Shown in pieces: positions 25,493 to 34,068 of a DNA stretch of 64,000 nucleotides (its first letter is position 1; every line of letters begins with the position of its first letter). The position numbers and the translations under genes are program-made. Origin of the DNA: Chryseobacterium sp. MYb7 (GTDB taxonomy: Bacteria; Bacteroidota; Bacteroidia; Flavobacteriales; Weeksellaceae); contig NZ_PCOU01000021.1 in assembly GCF_002979455.1 (NCBI RefSeq), positions 30,779 through 94,778 of the forward strand, read 5' to 3'. The notes beneath the pieces were generated by a model that was not told where the DNA came from, searched no databases, and was given only the letters and a program-made list of their open reading frames with translations.

Positions 25493-26419
25493 TTATTCAA
25501 CCCTTTGTCTTTTAAACATCTCCGGTTTGTAATTGATAATAAAAACACCACAAATAATCATTACAGCAGCAAGGATGAATTTAGATGTCACTTTCTCATC
25601 CATAATCAGCCAGCCTAGAAATATGGCAATAATGGTATTGATGTAAGCAAGGATAGAAACCTGTACCGGAGAAATTTTCGTCAATGCATAATGGAAGGCA
25701 AAAAAAGCGGCTACAGAACCGAAAACAGCGAGATATATCATTGCTGAGATACTTTTAAGAGTCCAGTTTCCGAAGTTATAATTTTCGGAAAACAGAAAAG
25801 CAAAAATAACCTGAACCACTCCTGCAAACAGGAACTGATAGAACAGGTTCAATGTTATATTTCCGCTTTGAATATTCAATTTCTTGGTGAAAATAGTTCC
25901 GGAAGCCCATCCTGCGATAGCATAGAAAAGGAAGATCATACCCATTCTGTAATCAGGGTTGGCAAGATCTTGAAGTCCGTCCCAAAAAATAAAGAGAATT
26001 CCGCTAAAACACAGCAAGACACCACTGAGTGCCCGCAAACTAAATTTTTGCAGTCCAACAGCTACACTTCCCAGAAATACAAGGATAGGGGAACAGGCAC
26101 TGATGAGTGAAGCCAAACTGCTGGAAACTGTTTCTTCAGCTACAGTGGTCATCCCATTGGCAACCACCAGCATCAGGGAAGCGAAAATAATCTGGTATCC
26201 AAGGCTCTTCCAGCCAATCCACTTGAATTCCTTTCTCGAAAGAAGAACAACAAGCATAATTATAGAAGCCAGAAACTGTCGGATTCCGGCTACAAACCAT
26301 GCAGGGATTGTTTCCACAGCGACACGAATCGCTAAAAAGGTCGTTCCCCAAACAATGGCAACGGTAAAAACAGCAAAAATGAGTTTATAATCTTTCAACG
26401 TCAATAAGTAGTGTAACAA
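25493..26419 (-). CDS. EamA/DMT family transporter
   Basis: 308-aa permease with ten predicted membrane segments as two EamA repeats. AIVWGTTFLAIRVAVETIPAW opens the first and GWASGTIFTKKLNIQSGNIT the second; QVSILAYINTIIAIFLGWLIMDE is the conserved late EamA segment. Members export amino acids or other metabolites; the substrate is unknown. It is convergent with the hydrolase gene. Confidence 0.88.
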   Translation of the reverse strand: MLHYLLTLKDYKLIFAVFTVAIVWGTTFLAIRVAVETIPAWFVAGIRQFLASIIMLVVLLSRKEFKWIGWKSLGYQIIFASLMLVVANGMTTVAEETVSSSLASLISACSPILVFLGSVAVGLQKFSLRALSGVLLCFSGILFIFWDGLQDLANPDYRMGMIFLFYAIAGWASGTIFTKKLNIQSGNITLNLFYQFLFAGVVQVIFAFLFSENYNFGNWTLKSISAMIYLAVFGSVAAFFAFHYALTKISPVQVSILAYINTIIAIFLGWLIMDEKVTSKFILAAVMIICGVFIINYKPEMFKRQRVE

Positions 26420-26568
26420 ACAAATGTAGAGGTTTTGAAATAATTATGATGGGTACAGTTGTTTCAATTTTTGATGATACAGATTGAGGCAGGAATGGTT
26501 GCCAGTTGCCAGTTGAATGGATGATGGTAAGGTTAGTTTAAACCTAAATATTTGTTTGAGTTTAAAAG

Positions 26569-26600
26569 AACTTCCAGCTTCCTTCTTCCAACTTCCAGCT
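26569..26600 (-). repeat. Dispersed GCTGGAAG-type intergenic repeat, copy 2
   Basis: AACTTCCAGCTTCCTTCTTC followed by CAACTTCCAGCT; its complement reads GCTGGAAG, TTGGAAGAAGGAAGCTGGAAGTT in pieces and matches the copies at 7691 and 33875. It lies just upstream of the purE promoter, after a CCAGTTGCCAGTTG duplication near 26500. Confidence 0.55.
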
Positions 26601-26608
26601 TTATTTTT

Positions 26609-26616
26609 TATCTTTG
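26609..26616 (+). promoter_or_regulatory. -7 box of purE
   Basis: TATCTTTG, an exact TAnnTTTG match, 19 nt before the ATG at 26636. Confidence 0.6.
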
Positions 26617-26635
26617 AAGATCTAATAAATTGAAG

Positions 26636-27139
26636 ATGGTAGGAATTATTATGGGCAGTCAGAGTGATCTGCCGATCATGGAACAGGCTGCAAATTTTCT
26701 TAAAAGCCTTGATATCCCTTACGAATTAACTGTAGTTTCAGCGCACAGAACACCGGAAAGAATGTTCGAATACGCAAAGACAGCTCACGAAAGAGGTTTG
26801 AAGGTAATTGTAGCAGGAGCAGGAGGAGCAGCACATCTTCCGGGAATGGTGGCAAGCTGTACGACACTTCCGGTAATTGGAGTTCCGATTTTGTCCAGTA
26901 ATTCTATAGACGGATGGGATTCTGTTTTATCTATTCTTCAGATGCCTGGTGGAATTCCGGTAGCTACTGTAGCTTTGAATGGCGCTTTGAATGCAGGAAT
27001 TTTAGCTGCAAAAATTTTAGGAAGCGGTAATGAAGAAATAGCCGCAAAGCTTCAGAAATATCAGGATTCTTTAAAAGATAAAGTACTGGGAACCGTAGAT
27101 GATATTAAAGCTCAGCATCCTAATCACTTTGACAAATAG
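26636..27139 (+). CDS. purE: N5-carboxyaminoimidazole ribonucleotide mutase
   Basis: 167-aa class I PurE, which moves the carboxyl group of N5-CAIR to give CAIR in purine synthesis. The signature runs through VGIIMGSQSDLP, the catalytic SAHRTPERM and GAGGAAHLPGMVAS, and ends in LNGALNAGILAAKIL. The start ATG 26636 (MVGIIMGSQSD) fits the family better than the TTG at 26630. It works with PurK (20226) but is separated from it here. Confidence 0.96.
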   Translation: MVGIIMGSQSDLPIMEQAANFLKSLDIPYELTVVSAHRTPERMFEYAKTAHERGLKVIVAGAGGAAHLPGMVASCTTLPVIGVPILSSNSIDGWDSVLSILQMPGGIPVATVALNGALNAGILAAKILGSGNEEIAAKLQKYQDSLKDKVLGTVDDIKAQHPNHFDK

Positions 27140-27161
27140 TTGATCATTAAACTCAAAATAA

Positions 27162-27191
27162 AAGCCTCACTTTTTCAGCGAGGCTTCTTTG
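27162..27191 (+). terminator. Bidirectional terminator between purE and the BspA-like gene
   Basis: AAGCCTC (27162-27168) pairs with GAGGCTT (27180-27186), followed by CTTTG. It lies between convergent stops at 27139 and 27194 and can serve both strands. Confidence 0.7.
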
Positions 27192-27193
27192 TT

Positions 27194-28750
27194 CTATTTC
27201 TTAATGAATTTTGAAGAGAGGGTAGTATCTTTCAGAATGAACTGCAAAATGTAATTTCCTTTTGGCAGAGAGCTTACATTGATCATATCTCTGTTAGGAT
27301 TTCCTTCCTTTACCAGTCTTCCACTTGTATCATAAATTTTATAACTTTTAATATCCGATAATCCTTCAATGTGAATATCATCTACTGCAGGATTTGGATA
27401 AAGTGAAAGTTTTTTATTTAGTTTCAAATCTGATGAAGACAGTAAACAGCTTCCAACGGTATCACCTGTTAATGACCAACCTTTATTGATGAGAATATCT
27501 CTTTTATCTGAAACATTGGAAGCATATTTTAAACCTGTTAAAGAACCTAATGAAACGTTGTTGGCTGTGTTGGGATTGTCTGCCCATCCCAGAAGTGTTT
27601 TGCTGTAATTTTCACAATTAATACCTGACATCGTAAGAGCACCGCCGCCATCAATAACAGAAGCCAGGTTCCAGTTTCCTAGCGACTGATTAAAACTTGA
27701 AGCAATATTCAGGATCTGATCTATTTTCGTTACTTTAGTCATATCCCAGCTTTCTAAAGATTGATTGAAGGACGTACAGCCATGAAATACATGAGCCATA
27801 TTCGTAACTTTAGATGTATTCCAGTTGAGCGGTTGATTGAAGACAGGAATCATATGAAACATAAAATGCATGTCCTCAAGATTCGAAGTATCCCAGCTAT
27901 CCAAACGTTGATTGAAGCTTAAACACTGGCCGAACATCCAGCTCATATCCGTTACATTTGACACATCCCAGCTATTGAGAGTCTTGTTAAAATGGGTTCT
28001 GTTTCCAAACATATAGCTTAGATTCGTAGCGGAAGACATGTTCCAGCTGTCAAGATAAGGAGAGTTGAATTGCTCTGTCAGTGTAGATGGGGTAATATCA
28101 AATAAGAGCGAAAACATAAAACTGAAATTCTTGATTTTCGAAGTATCCCAGTTTTGCATTGAACTGGCACCTGTAAAGCTGGTTGTACCGTAAAACATGA
28201 AAGAAGCATCCTCTACATTATTGAGTTTTGGTGTATCTGTTGCGGTAAGCTCCATAAGTTTGCATAAACTGAAAGCACTGTTCATTGTAGTCCATGAAAT
28301 ATTGCCCCATTGCTCTATTTCTAATAATTTATCTGCACTTCCGTTCACCTGCCAGATAGGGATAAGTTGTTCAGGAGCAGTATATAGCTGAACAGTTCCG
28401 AATTTTATTTGACTGAAAGCTCCGCTGCCATTACTTACTTTTACTCTATATTTAGCATCAGTTCCATCCGAGAGTGATGGGCCAAAATCAATAAGAACCT
28501 GCTTTGTAGAAGTGACGTTTATAAGGGAGCCATTGTGTTGTGGATAGCCTATTTCCTCCCAATAAATGTTATAATTATCACCAATTCCGGGAAACCATAT
28601 TTGCTGAGGATTTGCCTGATAAGGTGCATCTACAGTTACTGTGGGTATTATCGTAGATGCAGGTTTCCAGATCGTAATAAACTCATCCTGAGCGTTCACA
28701 ATGATAACCAACAGAAGAAAAATAAGTGATTGTATCTTTTTTAAAATCAT
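27194..28750 (-). CDS. BspA-like (DUF285) surface protein with type IX sorting tail, paralogue 2
   Basis: 518-aa secreted protein. A signal peptide (MILKKIQSLIFLLLVIIVNA) precedes several DUF285 repeats with the pattern WDxSxVTxMxxMFxxCxxFNQ (for example NVTDMSWMFGQCLSFNQRL and KVTNMAHVFHGCTSFNQSL) at about residues 150-370. The last 75 residues form a type A type IX sorting domain starting LYPNPAVDDIHIEG and ending in KGNYILQFILKD. Predicted to be exported by the PorU/PorV system also encoded here. Probable role is surface binding; the ligand is unknown. It is 17 bp downstream of its paralogue. Confidence 0.88.
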   Translation of the reverse strand: MILKKIQSLIFLLLVIIVNAQDEFITIWKPASTIIPTVTVDAPYQANPQQIWFPGIGDNYNIYWEEIGYPQHNGSLINVTSTKQVLIDFGPSLSDGTDAKYRVKVSNGSGAFSQIKFGTVQLYTAPEQLIPIWQVNGSADKLLEIEQWGNISWTTMNSAFSLCKLMELTATDTPKLNNVEDASFMFYGTTSFTGASSMQNWDTSKIKNFSFMFSLLFDITPSTLTEQFNSPYLDSWNMSSATNLSYMFGNRTHFNKTLNSWDVSNVTDMSWMFGQCLSFNQRLDSWDTSNLEDMHFMFHMIPVFNQPLNWNTSKVTNMAHVFHGCTSFNQSLESWDMTKVTKIDQILNIASSFNQSLGNWNLASVIDGGGALTMSGINCENYSKTLLGWADNPNTANNVSLGSLTGLKYASNVSDKRDILINKGWSLTGDTVGSCLLSSSDLKLNKKLSLYPNPAVDDIHIEGLSDIKSYKIYDTSGRLVKEGNPNRDMINVSSLPKGNYILQFILKDTTLSSKFIKK

Positions 28751-28767
28751 GATTATAATTATTAAAG

Positions 28768-30090
28768 CTATTTTTTGATTAATGGCAATGAATGGATTTT
28801 ATCCTTTGTCAAAATCTGCAGAATATAATTGCCGGCAGATAAAAGTCTGACATTAATTTTTTCATCTTCAAGGTTGTCTTTGGCAGCAATTCTTCCGCTC
28901 ATATCGGTTATAATATAACTGACAGCATTCGGAATGTTTTTAAGATAAATATGATCTGTTACCGGATTGGGATAAATGGTGGGTTTGTTGTTTATCTTCG
29001 TTTCAGAAGTTGAAAGGGTCTGGTTGCAGAGTCCATTGTAAACATCGCCTGATATCGTCCATCCTTTATTATTGATTAAATAATTTCTTGCGGCTACAGC
29101 ATCAGCATGAGAGTAGATTAATGGGGAAGCATTTGATAAATCAATATTATTGGGTGTTGATGAACTCTGGCTCCAACCAAAAAGAGTTTTATCATAATTC
29201 AGGCAGCTCATAGCAGAATTGAGAAATAGATCGGTTGCTGTTGTTAATGAGCTTAAATTCCATCTTCCAATATTTTGGTTAAAAGCTGTGCCATGGAACA
29301 TTTCGTTCATATTAGTCACATTTCCTGTATTCCAGTTTTGCAGATCCTGGTTGAAATTTCCTGAATCATGAAACATATGCTCCATAGTGGTTACCTTAGC
29401 CGTGTTCCATTTACCCAAAGGTTGGTTGAATCCTGTATAGTCAAACATATAAGACATATCTGTAACATTCGAAGTATCCCAGCTTCCCAATGGTTGGTTG
29501 AACAGATTATCATCACCAAACATATAATGCATATCTGTAATGGTGGAGGTATTCCATGTATTGAAAGAAGGATTGCCAATAAGTGAAATGCATAAATAAA
29601 ACATCTGGCGCATGCTGGTAGCCATGCTGAGATCAGGTGCATCTGTGGCTGTAACATCCATATTATCACAGTATACAAAAGCATTGTCAAAGCTCTTCCA
29701 TTTTATATTTCCCCATTGGGTAATCTGAGTGATTTTTGATCGGTCTGAAGCATTGTAAACCGGGATGGACGAGCCATTATAAAATCTGACCTGATCAAAA
29801 CTTCCGTTTCCATCGCTGATTTTAATTTTATAGCTGGCCTGGGCAGGGGATGGATTTAGTGGTGTTCCCAAATTGATAATAAATTCCGTGGTTGAGGTTA
29901 CATTATGCATTGTTCCGGTATGTTGAGGATATCCTATCTCTTCCCAGGATACCTGGAAGTTAGTTCCCCGGCCGGGAAATTTAATAAGTTGTGCATTCTG
30001 AGTTTTCCAAATGGTGATGAACTCATTTTGTGCTTTTGTTATGACTATCAGTAAAAGGAAAATGAGTACCGGGATTTTTTTTAAAATCAT
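28768..30090 (-). CDS. BspA-like (DUF285) surface protein with type IX sorting tail, paralogue 1
   Basis: 440-aa paralogue of the next gene in the operon. The signal peptide (MILKKIPVLIFLLLIVITKA) and the mature start NEFITIWKTQN nearly match those of the downstream copy. Four DUF285 repeats (TITDMHYMFGDDNLFNQPL, NVTDMSYMFDYTGFNQPL and others) span about residues 150-290. The C-terminal sorting domain starts IYPNPVTDHIYLKN. The pair looks like a tandem duplication with repeat-number change. Confidence 0.88.
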   Translation of the reverse strand: MILKKIPVLIFLLLIVITKAQNEFITIWKTQNAQLIKFPGRGTNFQVSWEEIGYPQHTGTMHNVTSTTEFIINLGTPLNPSPAQASYKIKISDGNGSFDQVRFYNGSSIPVYNASDRSKITQITQWGNIKWKSFDNAFVYCDNMDVTATDAPDLSMATSMRQMFYLCISLIGNPSFNTWNTSTITDMHYMFGDDNLFNQPLGSWDTSNVTDMSYMFDYTGFNQPLGKWNTAKVTTMEHMFHDSGNFNQDLQNWNTGNVTNMNEMFHGTAFNQNIGRWNLSSLTTATDLFLNSAMSCLNYDKTLFGWSQSSSTPNNIDLSNASPLIYSHADAVAARNYLINNKGWTISGDVYNGLCNQTLSTSETKINNKPTIYPNPVTDHIYLKNIPNAVSYIITDMSGRIAAKDNLEDEKINVRLLSAGNYILQILTKDKIHSLPLIKK

Positions 30091-30248
30091 GTTTATGGTT
30101 TATGGTATTAGTTTTTTAAGGTAAAAATAGAGATGGGTAAATATTTTTAATTATATCTCTATTTTTTGATATAAATATAATGAAATTTTAAAATATTAAT
30201 AATATTATTCGTTATTATTTTAAATATTGTGTATTATGGTAAATAAAA

Positions 30249-30269
30249 AACTCTCCAAAATGGAGAGTT
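30249..30269 (-). terminator. Terminator of the YiaAB gene
   Basis: AACTCTCC, loop AAAAT, GGAGAGTT, with a T-rich tract on the minus strand (complement of AAATAAAAA). The same CTCTCC/GGAGAG stem terminates the lipoprotein gene at 30947-30963. Confidence 0.75.
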
Positions 30270-30274
30270 CTACT

Positions 30275-30667
30275 TTATTCCTGAATCATATTGTCCCGGG
30301 TATTTTTCTGGACTGTAATGGCTCCGAAGAGAGCGAGCAAAAATGCAAAGGCATAAAAACCTTTTTCACTTGGAAGGATGGTGGCATTCCAAAGCCCGAT
30401 GGCCAGTAATACAATAGATGATAATGTTGCAAACCAGCAGATCCCATAATAAATATCTGTTACCTGAATATTTTCTAACCTGTCTCGTACTGCTTTCTGT
30501 AGAGAGACAACGGCAAATAAGCCATAAAGAAGAATAGTGAAATAATATCCTTTTTCATTCAGCAGCATTTCGGCTCTTGCAAGACCCACAATGAAGCCGA
30601 TCATTCCTGCTCCCAATGCTACCCATGATGCAGCGACGAATGCATTCGATACTCTTTGTTTTTTCAT
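30275..30667 (-). CDS. YiaA/YiaB-type inner membrane protein
   Basis: 130-aa protein with four hydrophobic segments in two repeats of the YiaAB two-helix domain: SWVALGAGMIGFIVGLARAE then GYYFTILLYGLFAVVSLQKA, and LSSIVLLAIGLWNATILPSE then KGFYAFAFLLALFGAITVQKN. The E/SEKGFY motif between helices is conserved in the family. Function is unknown. Monocistronic with its own terminator. Confidence 0.85.
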   Translation of the reverse strand: MKKQRVSNAFVAASWVALGAGMIGFIVGLARAEMLLNEKGYYFTILLYGLFAVVSLQKAVRDRLENIQVTDIYYGICWFATLSSIVLLAIGLWNATILPSEKGFYAFAFLLALFGAITVQKNTRDNMIQE

Positions 30668-30780
30668 AGATTAATGTTTTATTTAAGAGGGCTAAGATAT
30701 TCATTTTTTATAAACAGAGCCCTAACAGAGGGAAAATATGGGGAAAATACTGAATAGAAGGATGAAGTAAGTTTATGTTT

Positions 30781-30792
30781 CGGCTAAAGCCG
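30781..30792. repeat. Dispersed GGCTAAAGCC palindrome
   Basis: CGGCTAAAGCCG preceded by TTT, identical over TTTCGGCTAAAGCC to 21512-21524. Single copy in the spacer upstream of the structured-RNA candidate. Confidence 0.5.
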
Positions 30793-30850
30793 ATAGATGT
30801 ATTTTTATTTATAATTCATCACTCATAATTTATAATTCATAATTTTCCCC

Positions 30851-30937
30851 CTAGCCCCGATAGCAGCGGTTACCCCGGAACATAGGTATGGGATAGCCTG
30901 GCGTGAGGAGTATGAGCGGATAGCGGGAACCAGCTCA
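30851..30937 (+). ncRNA. Candidate structured RNA (Flavo-1-like)
   Basis: An 87-nt GC-rich island in AT-rich spacer. It begins CTAGCCCCGATAGCAGCGG and ends GCGGATAGCGGGAACCAGCTC. The two ends can pair (CTAGCCCCG with CGGG-AA-CCAG, one mismatch), and internal pieces TACCCCGG/GGGATAGCCTGG suggest more stems. The CTAGCCCCGAT...AGCGGGA...AGCTC frame is one I associate with a widespread Bacteroidota RNA element, possibly the Flavo-1 motif; that name is from memory and unverified. Orientation + is assumed from that frame. Confidence 0.5.
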
Positions 30938-30939
30938 TA

Positions 30940-30963
30940 AAAAAAACTCTCCAAGATGGAGAG
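30940..30963 (-). terminator. Terminator of the RHS-like lipoprotein gene
   Basis: CTCTCC (30947-30952), loop AAGAT, GGAGAG (30958-30963). On the minus strand it is followed by T run (complement of 30939-30946), 8 nt after the lipoprotein stop. Confidence 0.75.
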
Positions 30964-30970
30964 CTTTGTA

Positions 30971-31768
30971 TTATTGAGTAATATATTCGTAATTATACTG
31001 AGCGGAAAGGCTGCCATTGGCTTCTTTTGAAATCACCTGAGTAGGATAACCAGCGCTGTTGTATTGTATCGTGGAAGTTCTCGTTTGATTTTGTATCCAG
31101 ACTCCATTACTTTTATAGCTGATCTTTTCGGTCAGATAATTGTTTTTGCTTACAACATAGGCTCCTCCCATCACAATTTTGAGATATTTGTTGGTGTTTG
31201 TGTAAGGATTCAGTTTGTCATCATAAGAGAAAACAATTTTAGAGTTAAAACTGGATCCTCCGCTCTCTGAAGTTTCTGATGAGATATTATTTTCATTATA
31301 AGTATAAGTGGTAACAATTGGATGGGAACAGTCTGGGGACTGGCAAAGCGTGGAAGAGATCACCTGTCCGTTGGTATTATAATTATACGTAATCGTTCTG
31401 TTGTAATCCGGGTTAGAGTAGATTGCTTTAACGTTTACGAGCTGATCTCCATTGTAATTAAAAACAGAATAATATTCCAGTTCCTGATTGTTATTGTAAT
31501 AATTTATTTTTACAGGTCTTCCGTTACTATATTCAAACGTTGAACTACTTGATGATGACAACGTTTTTATAAGTTCACCCTGGTTATTGTATTGTAGAGT
31601 TTCTATACTTGTGTCTGGCTGAGCCGGGTTGTCGTAGTAAACTATAGTAATTTTACTTAATAAGGTCTTTGGTTCTGAAGGAGTATTAGTCCCATTATCA
31701 TCATTACTGCTGCAGCTGTTAAAGAATACCACAGCGCTCATGAGTCCCAGAAATATGATTTTTTTCAT
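30971..31768 (-). CDS. Lipoprotein with RHS/YD-like repeats
   Basis: 265-aa predicted lipoprotein: signal MKKIIFLGLMSAVVFFNSC with lipobox and an acidic post-Cys segment (SSNDDNGTN). The body is made of strand repeats with Tyr-Asn motifs (LQYNNQGELIKTLS, FNYNGDQLVNVKAIY, YNYNTNGQVISS, IQYNSAGYPTQVI), like YD repeats or DUF4595 proteins. Many such lipoproteins occur in Chryseobacterium. No enzymatic role can be assigned. Monocistronic. Confidence 0.75.
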   Translation of the reverse strand: MKKIIFLGLMSAVVFFNSCSSNDDNGTNTPSEPKTLLSKITIVYYDNPAQPDTSIETLQYNNQGELIKTLSSSSSSTFEYSNGRPVKINYYNNNQELEYYSVFNYNGDQLVNVKAIYSNPDYNRTITYNYNTNGQVISSTLCQSPDCSHPIVTTYTYNENNISSETSESGGSSFNSKIVFSYDDKLNPYTNTNKYLKIVMGGAYVVSKNNYLTEKISYKSNGVWIQNQTRTSTIQYNSAGYPTQVISKEANGSLSAQYNYEYITQ

Positions 31769-31813
31769 GTTAATTTTTTAGTCGGCAAAAATACGGAATG
31801 TGCTATGCCTTTA

Positions 31814-31848
31814 CATAAAAAAATCCCACTATCTTAGAAATAGTGGGA
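31814..31848 (-). terminator. Terminator of ahcY
   Basis: TCCCACTA (31824-31831) pairs with TAGTGGGA (31841-31848). On the minus strand the hairpin is followed by a T7 tract (complement of 31817-31823). Confidence 0.85.
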
Positions 31849-31871
31849 CAATATCATATTTTATTGATCTT

Positions 31872-33185
31872 CTAGTATCTGTAGTATTCAGGCTTGAATG
31901 GCCCTTTTACGTCTACTCCGATATACTCAGCCTGCTCAGGAGAAAGCGTTTCAAGTTCAACGCTTAATTTCTTAAGGTGTAAAGCTGCTACTTTCTCATC
32001 TAAGTGCTTAGGAAGCATGTATACTTCGTTTCCATAAGCAGCAGAATTGTTCCATAATTCGATCTGAGCCAAAGTCTGGTTAGAGAAAGAGTTAGACATT
32101 ACAAAACTTGGGTGGCCTGTAGCACATCCTAAGTTTACTAGTCTACCTTCTGCAAGGATGATTACTTCTTTTCCTTCGATGGTATAGATATCAACCTGAG
32201 GCTTCACTTCAGATTTCGTCTGACCGTAGTTTTTGTTTAACCAAGCCATATCGATTTCATTATCGAAGTGACCGATGTTACAAACAATAGCTTTGTCTTT
32301 CATTTTAAGGAAGTGCTCTCCTCTTACGATATTGAAGTTACCTGTTGTAGTGATGATGATATCAGCATTATCTACCACAGTATCTAATCTTTTTACTTCA
32401 TAACCGTCCATTGCAGCCTGAAGTGCACAGATTGGGTCAATTTCCGTAACAGTAACAATAGAACCAGCTCCTCTGAATGAAGCAGCAGTACCTTTACCTA
32501 CGTCTCCGTATCCGCAAACTACCACTCTTTTTCCAGCTAACATTACGTCTGTAGCTCTTCTTACTGCGTCTACAGCAGATTCTTTACATCCGTATTTGTT
32601 GTCGAACTTAGACTTAGTAACTGAATCATTTACGTTGATTGCAGGCATTACTAAAGTTCCATTCTTCATTCTTTCGTATAGTCTGTGTACCCCTGTAGTA
32701 GTTTCTTCAGAAAGACCTTTGATATCTTTTGTGAATTCAGGGTATTTGTCAAAAACCATGTTGGTCAAATCTCCACCATCATCCAAGATCATGTTTAATG
32801 GTTTTCTGTCTTCACCAAAGAATAAAGTCTGCTCAATACACCAGTCAAATTCTTCTTCATTTAAACCTTTCCAAGCATAAACCGGAATTCCCGCAGCAGC
32901 AATAGCAGCAGCAGCGTGGTCTTGTGTAGAGAAAATATTACAAGATGACCAGGTAACTTCAGCTCCTAAAGCTACCAATGTCTCGATAAGCACAGCCGTT
33001 TGGATGGTCATGTGGAGACATCCAGCGATTCTTGCTCCTTTCAGTGGCTGAGATGGTCCGTACTCTTCACGGATAGACATCAAACCAGGCATTTCTGCTT
33101 CTGCAAGAGTAATTTCTTTTCTACCCCATTCTGCAAGGGAGATATCCTTAACCTTATAAGGAACGTATTGTGTTGTAGTACTCAT
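31872..33185 (-). CDS. ahcY: Adenosylhomocysteinase
   Basis: 437-aa NAD-dependent enzyme that hydrolyses S-adenosylhomocysteine to adenosine and homocysteine, relieving product inhibition of methyltransferases. Landmarks are [35 protein letters not shown], the catalytic [13 protein letters not shown], the NAD-binding [11 protein letters not shown] (near residue 225) and the C-terminal PFKPEYYRY that closes the neighbouring active site. Length matches bacterial enzymes. It is monocistronic with its own terminator. Confidence 0.97.
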   Translation of the reverse strand: MSTTTQYVPYKVKDISLAEWGRKEITLAEAEMPGLMSIREEYGPSQPLKGARIAGCLHMTIQTAVLIETLVALGAEVTWSSCNIFSTQDHAAAAIAAAGIPVYAWKGLNEEEFDWCIEQTLFFGEDRKPLNMILDDGGDLTNMVFDKYPEFTKDIKGLSEETTTGVHRLYERMKNGTLVMPAINVNDSVTKSKFDNKYGCKESAVDAVRRATDVMLAGKRVVVCGYGDVGKGTAASFRGAGSIVTVTEIDPICALQAAMDGYEVKRLDTVVDNADIIITTTGNFNIVRGEHFLKMKDKAIVCNIGHFDNEIDMAWLNKNYGQTKSEVKPQVDIYTIEGKEVIILAEGRLVNLGCATGHPSFVMSNSFSNQTLAQIELWNNSAAYGNEVYMLPKHLDEKVAALHLKKLSVELETLSPEQAEYIGVDVKGPFKPEYYRY

Positions 33186-33352
33186 ATGTAATGAATAGTT
33201 TTTAAATTCAATTGATAACGAAAGGCAAAATTACGATTAATAATTAAGATATAAAAACGGCAGATCAAGTTCAGTTTTATGAGATTAAACATGAGTTAAT
33301 ATTATTTAGTCTTAATATAAATAATTAATTTTAACTCGTAAAAAAATATATT

Positions 33353-33871
33353 ATGAATCATTCTCATACAGAAAAGAAAATCAAACCAGTTGCTCCAAAA
33401 GTACAAGAGCTCATCAATGCTTCAAAAAGTATGATTCTGGCTACTGTAGACGCTGAGGGAAATCCAAATTCCAGTTATGCTCCTTTTGTGCAAGTAGATC
33501 AGACCTTTTATATTCTTGTTTCTTTCATGGCAAAACATACTAGAAATCTTGCTGACGGAAGAAAAACATCCATTATGTTTATTGAAGATGAATCAGCTAC
33601 CAAACAGATCTATGCCCGCGAACGTCTTACTATTGAAGCCGCAGCTTCACAGATTGAAAGAGACTCCGATGTGTGGAATACTGTAGTGACTCAACTTAAA
33701 GAAGCTCACGGTAAAGTAGTGGATGTAATTTCTGAAATGGGTGATTTTATTTTAATTGCATTACAGCCTGTAAAAGGATCTTATGTAAACGGATTCGGAA
33801 GTGCTTATTTTGTAGATGCCAATCTGGAAATTGTAGAACACAGAAATGATGCGAATCATCAGTCTAAATAA
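33353..33871 (+). CDS. Pyridoxamine-phosphate-oxidase-fold protein (HugZ-like)
   Basis: 172-aa split-barrel FMN-binding-type protein. The N-terminus SKSMILATVDAEGNPNSSYAPFV is the PNPOx-family core and HTRNLADGRKTSIMFIEDE fits the HugZ/HutZ heme-utilisation branch. The C-terminal segment FILIALQPVKGSYVNGFGSAYFV is also typical of HugZ-like proteins. It may degrade heme or be a general flavin reductase; no heme-uptake genes are adjacent, so the role is open. Confidence 0.85.
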   Translation: MNHSHTEKKIKPVAPKVQELINASKSMILATVDAEGNPNSSYAPFVQVDQTFYILVSFMAKHTRNLADGRKTSIMFIEDESATKQIYARERLTIEAAASQIERDSDVWNTVVTQLKEAHGKVVDVISEMGDFILIALQPVKGSYVNGFGSAYFVDANLEIVEHRNDANHQSK

Positions 33872-33874
33872 TTG

Positions 33875-33907
33875 AGCTGGAAGCTGGAAGAAGGATGCTG
33901 GAAGTTT
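33875..33907 (+). repeat. Dispersed GCTGGAAG-type intergenic repeat, copy 3
   Basis: AGCTGGAAGCTGGAAGAAGG followed by ATGCTGGAAGTTT, matching the copies at 7691 and 26569. An approximate inverted partner (ACTTCCATCTTCGAGCTCCC) is at about 33991-34010. Confidence 0.55.
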
Positions 33908-34045
33908 ATAAAGATTAGGCAAACAAAGAACTATTTTTTTAGAGCTAATTTTTTAAATTTAATCTGTAATTTATTCTGATAACGAATAATAACTTCCATC
34001 TTCGAGCTCCCATCTTACTGCTTTTTAGAAATGGTTTCTTTTTAG

Positions 34046-34053
34046 TACTTTTG
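34046..34053 (+). promoter_or_regulatory. -7 box of the phosphopantetheinyl transferase gene
   Basis: TACTTTTG matches TAnnTTTG, 15 nt before the ATG at 34069. It overlaps a TTG at 34051 that opens the same frame, which argues against that codon as the start. Confidence 0.6.
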
Positions 34054-34068
34054 TCCAATAAAAAAAGA

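Noticed and set aside
27500..29700. DNA tandem repeats in the BspA-like genes
   Set aside because: The periodicity is explained by DUF285 protein repeats, which differ at the DNA level.
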